Shown here piece after piece: positions 34,001-46,000 of a DNA stretch of 64,000 bases. Within the stretch, counting starts at the first letter, position 1; every line of letters starts with the position of its first letter. A model generated the notes under the pieces. The model did not search any database. It was not told the origin of the DNA and saw only the letters and a program-made list of their open reading frames with translations. Source of the DNA: Pseudoalteromonas rubra (GTDB lineage Bacteria > Pseudomonadota > Gammaproteobacteria > Enterobacterales > Alteromonadaceae). The DNA is taken from assembly GCF_000967655.1 (NCBI RefSeq), contig NZ_JXYA01000047.1, forward strand, positions 94,214 to 158,213. Reading direction: 5' to 3'. Made by a program: the position numbers and the translations under genes.

Positions 34001-37000
34001 AGGCGTCGTTTTGTGCCACCGGCGTATCGTTTACGGCATTCACCGTAATGCTGACTTGCGCCTCATCCGAGTTCATTTCGCCGTCATTAACCACATAGCT
34101 AAAGCTATCTGAGCCATTGAAGTTGGCACCCGGAATATAGCTGAACAAGGTACCCTGCACGCTTAGCGTACCGCTGGCAGGCTGCTGGGTTACCGTGATG
34201 CTCAGGCTGTCCTGATCTGCATCCGAAACTGGCGCACTGAAGCTGGTCGAGGCATCTTCATCGACAAACACCTGCATCGTCTGCGCAACAGGCTTGGCAT
34301 TGACATAGCCAACTTCGATAGCAAATGCAGCCAGTGAGGCCGATAATTCGCCATCCGCAACGCTAATTACTATGTTTGCGTAGTTGCCCACATCATCGCG
34401 ACCCGGAGTACCAGACAAAGTACCACTTTGCGTATCGAAGCTCGCCCAGACAGGCAGGTTCTCAATACTGAAAGTGAGTGAGTCACCATCTAAGTCACTG
34501 GTATCTGGCGTAAAGCGATAAGCCGTATCCTGATCCACACTGGTTGCCGGTGTACCTGTGATTACTGGTGCATCATTCACGGCGACCACATTCAGCGTGA
34601 CTTGCACCGGCTCAGATTCTGCCTGACCATCAAAGGCCACAAATTGCAGACTGTCTTCACCGTTGAAGTCAGTGTCTGGCGTATACAACCAGCTGTTTTC
34701 ACTTTGCTGTGTCAGCGTGCCTGAGTTAACACCTTGTACAATTTGATAGCTCAGCGCGTCTGCATCGATATCGCTGGCCGTTAATGTGATCAACACAGTG
34801 CCATCTTCGTCCACGCTCAGCACCTGGGCGTCTGCCACTGGGGCATCGTTCACAGGCGTGACCGTCATAGTAACAAGCGCTTCGTTCGATACAGCACCTG
34901 CCGCGTCTTTCACCGTGTAGGTGAACGTATCCAGGCCATTAAAGTTGGCGTTTGGCACATAGACAATCGCACCGCTTTCGGTCACTGTCACTTGACCACT
35001 TTGTGGCTGAGCGACCACAGTCACGCTGCCTGGGTCTAACTGGTCGTTAGCATCCACATCGTAGTCATCACCCAGGACGTTGACTTCATACGAGCCTTCT
35101 TCTTCGAGCTGGGCGGTGTTATCGACTGCCACCGGCGCATCATTCACTGGCGTGATGTCAACGTTAACGGTCGCAGGCTCAGAGCTCAGCCCTTCGCTGT
35201 CCATTAGGGTATAAGTAAAGCTGAAGCTGCCGTTCACATCCGCCTTTGGTGTGATCTCAAGCTGACCATCTGCCAGCACTGTCACGTCGGCAAGCGTATA
35301 GGCACCTGCGCCATTGCCCTTGTCTTCGAGCATCACGTTGGCACCATTGAAGCCTTGATCTTCCACATCGGTGTCATTGTCCAGGATATTCAGTGTGCCG
35401 GCTTCGTCTTCGTTGAGCGTAACGCTGTCGCCATCCGCCACCGGACGGTCGTTAACCGCGCCAATGTTGACGATCACTTCAACCGGCTCAGACACCAGAC
35501 CTTCGCTGTCCGCAATGGTGTAGCTGAATGCATCACTGCCCGTGGCATTGGCGTTTGGCGTGTACACCAGCTTGCCTGACTCCTGGTTCACAGTAACAAC
35601 GCCTTTGCTCGGCAATGCGCTCAGTACAACCTCACCTTGTGGGTGGGTGTCTTCGATATCGCTCGATAAGCTGCGTACATCCAGCTCGTCGCTCGGCATG
35701 TCTTCCTCTACCGTTAACGTCGCGCCTTTGGCAACAGGCTGATCGTTCACCGCCACAATACTGATGGTCAGTGTGGCAACTTTAGAGGTGTTACCTGCTG
35801 CATCTTTCACCGTGTAGGTCAACGTGTCCTGACCCGTGGCGTTCTCGTTTGGCGTATAGGTCAGCTTACCATTGGTGATGGTGTAGCTACCCAGCTGAGG
35901 CTCAGTCACTACCGCTGCAGAGGCTGCCACCATATCGTTTTCTGCGTCAAAGTCGTTCTCCAGCAGATCTATGGTGTTCGGCGTGTCTTCTGTCACAACC
36001 AGGGTGTCATCCAGTGTCACTGGTGCATCTGCCTGCGGGTTAATGGTCAGCGCAACGGTACGCGTCTGAGACAATTCACCTGCAGCATCTTCTACCTGAT
36101 AGGTGAAGCTGTCGCTGTGATTTTCGCTGCCATCATGGGTATAAGTGAAGCTGCCGTCTGCGTTTAGTAGCAAAGTACCAAACTGCGGTTCACCCACCAC
36201 CACGGCGCTCAGGCTATCTTCGCTGTCTAAGTCATCATCCGTTGCAGTACTTAGCAGACCCTGCTCCAGTGCAATCACCAGCTGCTCGGCTTCGCTCAGT
36301 GTAAAACTGAAGTCCTGTGCCACAGGCGAATCATTGGTGTTAACCACTTCAATGTTGAATGCGCTCAGTGCATGCTCTGCTTTACCATCATTGACGGTGA
36401 TAACAATTTGCTCGTAGTTGCCAACGTGCTCATCGCCTGGCGTACCGCTCAGCTTGCCGGTTTGCTCATCAAAGCTTGCCCAGTCTGGTTTGTTGCTGAT
36501 CACAAACGTATGGGTGTCATCGCTGTCCGGATCTGTCAGCTCAGGCTCAAACACATACTCGGCATCTTCGTTCACTGCGGTTTGTGGTGTGCCCGACAGC
36601 ACAGGGGCCACATTGTACTTCTTGGTCACCGAGGCCGTTACAGGCTCACCCGCATTGTTCGCATCATCGTATACCACAACGGTCAGGATCAAACGTCCTT
36701 CTGCCAATGCAGAGACATCAATCCCAGTAACACTTTGCGTGGCGGCGGTGATGCTGACAGGCGACTGACTGCCCACTGAAGTGGTGCCATCACTGACCTG
36801 ATAAGTCAGCATGCCTTTGCCTTCAAGCCCATTTAGGGTGAAGCTCATGGCAGTTTCGTTATCACGGTTGATCAAGGTCTGGTCGATACTGACCGACTGG
36901 CCACTTGGGGCTGTCGTATCCAGGCTCAGCACCAGCGGCTGCGCTTCCGTATTGGCATTGCCTGCAAGGTCATTGAAGACACCCGCTGCAATGCTGATGG

Positions 37001-40000
37001 TCACTTCACCTTGTGCATTCTCATCTGGCGTAAAGGTCGCCTGATAAGTGGTCGCATTCAATGCTTTTAACTCGCTCAGGCTGCCGCTGCTCGCACTGAT
37101 ATCCTCCAGTGTAAAGTCTTCACTTGGCTCGCTCAGTGCGATGGTGATCAGCGCCTGCTCACCGACTTTCAGTGCCGGGTCGTTAGATGTCAGGCTCACC
37201 ACTTGTGGTGCGGCGGTATCGAGCATTGTCGTTGCTGAGGCCACTTCCGAGACATTCCCCGCAGGATCGGTCAAGGTCACTGTGACATTCAGCTGACCGT
37301 CGTTCAGATTGCTCAGGTCGATACCACTGATAGTCTGGCTCGACTCAGTGACGTCGCCTTGTGCCGACACCGGCAGGCCGCCTTGCGTGCTGCTGATCAC
37401 ATAGTGATAACGGCTACCCACTTCGGCATCGCCCAGCGTGATGCTGGCCGCATTGGCATTGGTGCCATGGTAATAAGGTGCGCCAAACGCCACACTATGA
37501 TTGCCCGGTGCCTGGGTATCTATGCTCAGGGTCAGGGTGTCGGATGCCAGATTCGGGTTGCCCGCCGCATCGCTAAACTTGCCACCGGCAATCGCAATGG
37601 TACCGGCAACTTGCGAATTCTCGCTCGGCGTAAACACGGTACGATAACTGGTGTCGCTGATCTGCTCCAGCTCAGACACAGTGCCGCCCGCCACGTTCAG
37701 TAATGCCTTATTAAAGTCGCTAACGGCTTCACTCAGACCAATGGTGATCACGCTGGTCTCGCCCGCTTTAAGGGCGGTCTGTGACGCACTCAAAGTGGTA
37801 ATGGTCGGTGCAGTTGCATCCAGCTTGGCTTGTTTAACCAACGCCTGGGCCGCATTGCCCGCGCTGTCGGTAAGTACCACAGACAAACTCAGCGTGCCGT
37901 CTTTCAGCTGGCTTAGGTTCGCAATATTAACTTGCTGGTTCGCCGCTGTGATGGTCTCGGTGCCGGTCAGTTCACCGCCACCTGTGCTGGTCAGCGTGTA
38001 AGCATATGTCGCGCCCACTTCGGCGCCGTTAAAGCTAAAGCTCGCCGCATCGCGATTGGCTAAATTGTAGGTTTGCTGATCCAGCGTTACATCGTGACCA
38101 CGCGGCGCTGCGGTATCCAGCGTGGCCGTGTCGGTTGCCGCCACACCCGCATTGCCAGCCTTATCGGTCAGCGTCACTGACAGGCTAAGCGGTCCGTCGT
38201 TAAGGTTTTCGATATCCGTAATAACCACTTGCTGCTGCGCGCTGTCAAGGCTGCCTGTACCAGTTACGCTGTGGCCGTCGCTGCTCAGTGTATAAGCATA
38301 AGTTGCACCGGCTTCGCCGCCGCTCAAATCAAAGCGAATGGTGCTCGCAGCGCTATTATAAACGTCTTTATCCAGCGTCACCGCATAACCGGTTGGTGCC
38401 TGGGTATCGATGTTAAGCTCAACCGATTTCGCATCCGTGTTGGCGTTACCCGCCTCATCGTTAAAGGTATTGGCCTTCACCGTCACGCTGCCTGTCGCCT
38501 CAGTGCCAGCGGTTGGTGTAAAGGTCACCTGGTAATCAGTGCCGTTATCATTGATAGAGGCAAAGGCAGACAGCTCGCCGCCCAATACCGCCAGCGATGC
38601 CAAGCCGAAGTCACGGCTTGCTTCACTCAGGGTAATAGTAATCACACTGGTTTCGTCGGCTTTTAACGCAGTGCTTGATGCTGTAATGGCTGTTACAAGT
38701 GGCGCAGTGGTGTCCAGTTTAGCGCTGTCCACAACAGCAGATGCCACGTTACCCGCAGTATCGGTGACAACTACAGTCAGGCTCAGCGTGCCATCTTTCA
38801 GTCCAGTGAGATCTGAAACAGACACAGATGCATTCACATCATTAATGGTGCCGGAGCCTTGTACTGAACCACCACCACTGCTCGTCAGAGTATAAGTGTA
38901 AGTGGCACCTTGCTCTACGCCATTAAAGCTAAAGCCCAGCGCTGATTGCGTGGCACTGTTATACACCGATTGGCTGAGTGCAACACTGTGGCCGCTCAGT
39001 GCAGTGGTATCCAGTATCGCCGTGTCGGTTGCTGCCACACCGGCATTGCCAGCCTTATCGGTCAGCGTTACCGACAGGCTCAGCGGTCCGTCGTTAAGGT
39101 TTTCGATATCCGTAATAACCACTTGCTGCTGCGCGTTGTCAAGGGTGCCTGTACCAGTTACGCTGTGGCCGTCGCTGCTCAGCGTATACGCATAGGTTGC
39201 ACCTGCTTCGCCGCCGCTCAAATCAAAGCGAATGGTGTTCGCAGAGCTGTTATACACGTCTTTATCCAGCGTCACCGCATAACCGGTCGGAGCCTGGGTA
39301 TCGATGTTAAGCTCAACCGATTTCGCATCCGTATTGATGTTACCCGCTGTGTCGTTGAAGGCGTTGGCCTTAACCGTCACGCTGCCCGTCGCCTCAGTGC
39401 CTGCTGTTGGCGTGAAGGTAACCTGGTACTGGTTAGTGCTGCCGTTAAGGGCTGCAAAGCCAGACAGCTCTCCACCCGATACCGCCAACGACGCCATGCT
39501 GAAGTCGCTGCTTGCCTCACTCAGGGTGATGGTGATAACACCTGACTCACCAGCGCTGAGCTGCTGGTCTGATACCGTCATCGCACTGACTGAAGGCGTT
39601 GTGCGGTCCAGTGTTGCCGTTTTAATCACAGGCTCTGCTTTATTGCCAAAACGGTCACTCAATACCAGTGACAGAGTGAGCGCACCGTCTTTCAACTTAC
39701 TAAGATCTGCGCTTGGCACAGCCACTGTCATATTTGAACTGATGACCTGGCCACTTCCCTCAATCGCACCGCCATTACTGCTGCTCAGTACGTAGGTATA
39801 AGTATCGCTGAAAGCACTACCACCATTGAGTACAAAGCTCATTGTTTCAGTGTTTTGAACGTTATACACAGTGTGATTAAGCGCAACCGTATGCCCTGAA
39901 GGCGCCTGAGTATCAAAGTACGTACTATCAGTTTGTACCCGAGAGCTTTTGTTGCCCGCTTTATCAGTTAGCGCACCAGCCTCAATCGTCACTCTTGAGG

Positions 40001-43000
40001 ATCCCTGAACATTTTCGTTTGGACGCAGTTCAAAGGTAAAGAGTGAGTCGTTCAGCATCTTCACATTGTGCACACTGCCGTTAGTAACATGAATAAAAGA
40101 AAGATCAGGTGACTCGATAGGTTCGCTCACGTTAACTGTAACGGTCTTGGATAGCGGGCTGCTTTGAAAACCATCTGTGATATCAATTGACTGAGCCCAG
40201 GGTACAACACGATCGGCTTCAAACCGCCAGGTTTTCGTCTCAGTACTGACATTGCCAACTTCGTTGCTTAACGTCACATTGACTCTGATAAGGCCATCAA
40301 CAAGGGAGCTCACATCAAGCCCAGAGATGACTGCACTGCCTGCAACTGAACTGCCAAACGTGCCGCGTCCTTTTATGGTATTACCCTGACTATCCGTCAG
40401 CGTGTAGTGATAACTGTTATTTGCTTTGACGTCAGCCCCTTCCAGAGTAAAGCTCAGGGCTTGCAGTTGGTTCGCATTAAATGTTTCAAGCCTGTTGGAA
40501 CCTTGTTCTTTGATGTCAAAATAACTCGGGTATGTTGTATTGACAGCCTGCTGCTCAAACAGCACTTCGCTCAGCTCATTGCCCGCTTCATCTGTAACTG
40601 TGTCTTTATTAACCACTAGCTTGACTGACTTCGAACTGTACTCATCAGGTGTAAAGACCACGCTATACTCTGTCTCAGAGATTTGAGTGAAAGCCGACAA
40701 GTTATCAGCCAGGCTGACAGGCAAGATATCATCCAGCGTAAAGCCCATAACTGGCTCGCTGAAGGTAAAGGTCAGCGTTGCCGTTTCGCCTGCTTTCACC
40801 AGCTCTGTTGATGAGCTCATTGTAATGGTCGGCTTTTGGTTATCGATGATGATGGTGCGTTCAATCGACTCAGAGGCGTTGCCCAGCGCATCCACTACCT
40901 TCAAGGTTAGCGTATATTCACCCTCACTTAAGTTACTAAGCGCAGACAAGTCAACGCGCTGGCTGCTGCTCGTCACTGTGCCCTCACCTTGCACTGACCC
41001 GCCATCGCCGCTCACGCTCCAAATATACTGAGTATTTAGCTCGGCGTTATTGAGAGTCACAGAAGCAGACTGCACATTGGCACTATTGAATGCGGCGTTA
41101 TCCAAGCTGATCTCAAATGCATCTGGCAGCTGAGTATCAATGGTGAACTGCTGCTCGACAGATGACATTCCACTGATATTACCCATCGTATCGCTGAAGC
41201 TGCCGGTTTTAACGCGCACAGAACCTTGGGTATTTGAGTTTGCTGTCGGCACAAACTTGACCCGGTACTGGGTTGCGCTAAGCGCTTCAAATTGCACCAA
41301 AGTACCACCCGTTACTTGCAAGTCATCAACCGTGAAATCGTTGCTTGCCTCACTCAATGTGATGTTAATCAGCGCAGTTTCACCTACTGACAATCTGTCA
41401 TCGGTGGCACTAAAACCCGCTACGCTTGGTGCAGTTCTGTCTAGGATTGTCGTTGCGGTAACTTCCGGATAAGCATTACCCGCTTTGTCTTTGACAAAAA
41501 CAGATACGGTGAGTTGCCCGTCTTGCAGATTTTGTGAGTCATTGAAGCCGACGAGTTTATCGCCTGCGTTTCTGTTGTCTCCACTCCCAGTTACCACACC
41601 ACCATTACTGCTGCTTACACTGTAAGTGAACGTTGAACCCTCTTCCAAGTTTCTGATAAAAAACTTGGGCGAACTTACGTTTTCAACCAGATATTTATCG
41701 TACTCAAATTCTACAAAAAGATCAGAGTTTATTTGAGTATCAACGGTAAAGTAAGCCCGAGTTGATTGCCCCGGATTTCCAGCAATGTCCTGATAACTAT
41801 TGTTTGGCAGATTGATATACTCGAAACCCGTTTGGTCATCAAAGGGTGTAAAGGTCATAGTATAACTGGTGTCTGTTTGCTTCTGCAGATTGCTGAGCTC
41901 ACCTTTGTTTTCCTGCACCTCGAACGTGTCTAATGTCAAATCGACAACAGGCTCATCGAACACAACTTGTAGTACAACTGACTGCCCTATGCCCACCAAG
42001 CTATCCTGAGCGATTATGGTCGCACGCGGATTGGTTAAGTCCAGTGCCGCCGTTTTCACCACAGAGTCTGACGTATTGCCATAGGCATCAACACCTACCA
42101 CTGTGAGCTTAAATTCAGTCTCTCCCGCGAGTTCACTAGAATAAATACCCAGAGATGACGCGGCCCATTGACCAGTTTGCGGATTGATTGAGATTGCTTG
42201 TTCAAACCGTTTGGTGTTTGTTTCAACAACCACTTTCACCCGATCCTGATAACTCACATCACCTGAAACAGTTCCTTTGATCTCATACCTGAACAGATCC
42301 GCACTGCTGATAGTTCCGTCTTCACCCCTCCAGCTCTCAATGACAGGGACCGCTATCGGCGTTGTATCCACCAGCAGTGAATCAGACGTCAGGCTAATTT
42401 CATTGCCAGCGGCATCAGTGCCTTTAATGGAGATTGAGTAACGGCCATCTGCTAAAGCCTCAGACAGGTTATGAGTCCACGACCCATCCTGTGCGACATT
42501 CACAACAGCCTTATATTCATAATCACCCTGCGTTACGGTAATAGTAATGTACTCAAGCCCTGGCGCGGTGCCTTCATAGGTTGGCTGACTCTTCACCGCT
42601 GCGTTACCACCACTGCTGTCCTGTGACAGCTTAGCCGTGAAATCAGCTGGCCTTGTCGGCGTTGTATCGTCAATAACCACAGTCAGAGGCGCCGAAACAG
42701 GGCTTACTCTTTGACCGCTCGTCGCAATCGCGGTGACTTTATGACTGCCTGCATTGAGCGTAACCTGGCGCTGCCAGCTTCCATCTGGCTGGGCAGTAAC
42801 TGTGCCTAGCTCACCGCTAACGTCACTGTACAAAGTGACCGTGCTGCCAGCCGCTGCGGTGCCGGTAAACTCAAGGTCGGTGAGTTTAGTGATGTTGTCT
42901 TCTGAGTTAATACCCGTATCTGAACTTGCCAACAGATCTGGCGTTGACGGTGCAGGTAAAGGCAAATTATTGATAACGTTAAAGTCAACAATTTGCTCTG

Positions 43001-46000
43001 TACTCCAGAAGCCATCATTGGCCACAACACACAGTGAGTAACTGCCCTCGGCAAGCTCACTGGTTGCTTTCAGGAAAGTACCTTCAACCGTAATACCTTC
43101 GTAGGCCTCAGTGGTACACTGGCCATCTACCACTTTAAACAGTGAGATAGTCAGTGTATCCGGGTTCATCCCCTGAGCCTCGATGGTGGTAAAGGTATTA
43201 CCATACAAAGTGGCCGACAGGTTAACATCCGTGACAGTCAGAGTAGTTGATGGCAGGGTGTCGGCAATTCTGAGTACGAATGGCTCGGAAGGCTGTACGC
43301 CATCTTCCAGGCCGTCCAGCAGCTGCAATGTGATGGCATGCAGGTTGGAATTATCCCACTGAATAAATTGTACTTTACCGTCATTCACATCTTGCTGAGT
43401 GAAGGTATCGCCCACGGAAAGCGCGTTAGACGTGTCCTGTACAAAGGTGGTGTCATTGCTGTCGTTCAGGTACAAAGTGCCGTTTTGCGAGTCAGGCAGT
43501 GTGACTACCTTGTACAAAATACCCTCGGCGGTATCGTTCAAGTCAGTCGCATTCAGGTGCGCCTCAGTGATGGCCACACCCTGCTGAGCGCTTTGCGCGT
43601 TATATTGAACCGGTTTATTGGTGGCAAGCGCTGGTGCCTTATTTACTGGTCTGATATCAAAACCAAAATACCCACTGTAAGCTTCACCATCAGGCATGCC
43701 TTTTACAGTCCAAGCATAAGCCTGCTGACCGGTAAATTCGGCATTAGCAGTATAAGTAAGTAGTGCTGCTACTTTACTGACAGCTAAGGGGCTACCAGAA
43801 ATTTGTACCAAGTAGTCATCAACATTATATTGAACATCAACATCACTGATGTCAGTACCTTCAGGCAAACCGAAAGTACCCGAGTCCGTGATTGATGTCA
43901 TTGGCTGAATATAAAGCTGCACTTCGCTGCTGTCAGGATCATCAATATTAATCCCATCAAATGGCAGGGCTTTATTGGCTACTGGAGTAATGAGGTTATG
44001 AATAAGCTTAAACTGCGTACCCATCACAGTTAACAGATCCTGTTCAGGGTTGTCACCGCGAACACGGATTGAGAGACGCCCATCCGCGGAAATGTTTAAC
44101 TGAGGCTTTGAGGTGACTTTAAACGGTACCGCATAGTCACCAAGTAGCAGCCATTTTTTCTCATTATCAGTCAGGTATTTTACAACGACTTTCGATGTGC
44201 CATTTTCCAGTTCCTGTGCTTCAACCGCCAGAGCACCTGCCTTAGATAAGATCACGTTGCTTCTGTCACGTACCAGTTCAATCGGCTCGCTAACGAAGTC
44301 ACTGGCACCATGAATAACATTATAGTGATAGCGTACTGTGCGCTTTGCACCATCTTCCAGGCTTGCTGAAATATGCTGTACTAATGAGTGCGCGGCAAAA
44401 ATAGTACCATCGGCTCCGATATTTAACCCCAATTGCACGTTTGGATTGGCATCGGTGACGGAGCCTTCAGAAACCAATCCGCCCAGGCTATCCAGGGTAC
44501 TATGAACTCTTGTTGCCATTGCAACTTGGCCGGTCCGATAGGCATAGCGTGTTTCATCGCTGTGTATCGCGTAATAAAGTACTTCTGTTGTGTGGTCAAA
44601 TGCTAAGTCCAGGCCACTAACATTCGTAATACCCGCGCTAAGCAATGGGTCACTGAACCTGTAGAATTCCTGCCAGCTCGCTGCTTGCCCCTCTTGCGAA
44701 GAGAACTTATAAACAGTGTGCTTGTCGAACAAGTCTGAATGAACCATGACATAGGGATTACCCTGCTGATCGAGCGTAAAGCCAAACGTACTGGTGGCAA
44801 TTGGGTAGCCCTGGTCGAGGTTGGCGGCATCACTCTCCACTACGTACTGCTTCACCTCAGTCGTTGCCGGTGAATAGCGCAGCATGTTGAGCACCTTTTC
44901 TGAATGCGCATCGGCACTCACAAAAGCAACATACCCGATACCATTGCTATCAAACTTTAATTGCGCTTTTTTAAGCTCACCACGCCCCTTATCAGAATCC
45001 TGACTGAACAACGCTTGCCACTGGCCATCTTTATAAATGCTCCAAACAAAGAGGTTTGTTTGCCTGTCATAAAAAACAGCATGTGCCAGCCCTGTTGGGT
45101 CCGTCTTTACAAGCAATTCATCCGCCGCTCGCATTTCAGCGGTCAAAGGCACGTCAAAGGTAGGGCTAAAAGTAACAGTTGGGCTATCATCAACCGGGTT
45201 AACCGTTAGATCAACGGTGGCAGTGCCTTCAGCAAGAAAGTCATTGCTGTGCTCAGAGCCTTCCGGCAAGGCCATGTTTAACGTCAGTGCCAAATCTAAC
45301 GGAGATTCACTGCCATCATGGACAAAGTAGTAGCGGCCGCTGGTCATTTCAGCGAATGATGCAGGTACAGTTAAACGCTCATCACTGAACTTTTCGTTTT
45401 CAGTCAGCTGATTATCGCCATTAAAATCAAAATACAGCGCGCCCGAGCTGACAGAAGCCGGGGCGACTGAGAACCTGAGTGTTTCGACAATCGCCTTGTC
45501 CGCGTCGCTCATCTGGAAGTGAGCTGCGGTAAGCTTCACTTTGCCGCCTTCATCTACACTCAGCGGGGCAAGGGTAAAGAGATCTGACAGCGCTCTGACA
45601 GGTGTAATATTCAGACTCAGTGAACCATTGCTTGTGGTACCATCAGGCAGACCCTGAACGGTATAGTTATAGCTCGGGGTGCCCTGATAACCCGCATCCG
45701 GGGTAAAGGTCAGTTGAGCAAGCAGACGGTTTACGGCCTCAATCGGGCCGCTTAGCACAAACCCTTTGCCATCTTCGGTCGGTTGCGCACTAACGCCATC
45801 CAGCACGGCATCATCTGGCAGACTAAAGGTGCCCGGTGTGTCTGTATCATCGGTATTGATGGTGAAAGATACCTGCTCCGAGTCCGGGTCGACCAGCGTT
45901 TTACCTGCAAATAACTTAGCCGGATTTAACGCGTCAATGGGCGTGGTACTCCAGTCTGTTTGACTCTGCTTTTTGATTTTCGTCGCAAGTCTGTTTTCAC

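Noticed and set aside
38100..40000. CRISPR-like regular repeats
   Set aside because: The periodic units are in-frame coding repeats of about 90 codons, not short repeats with unique spacers.
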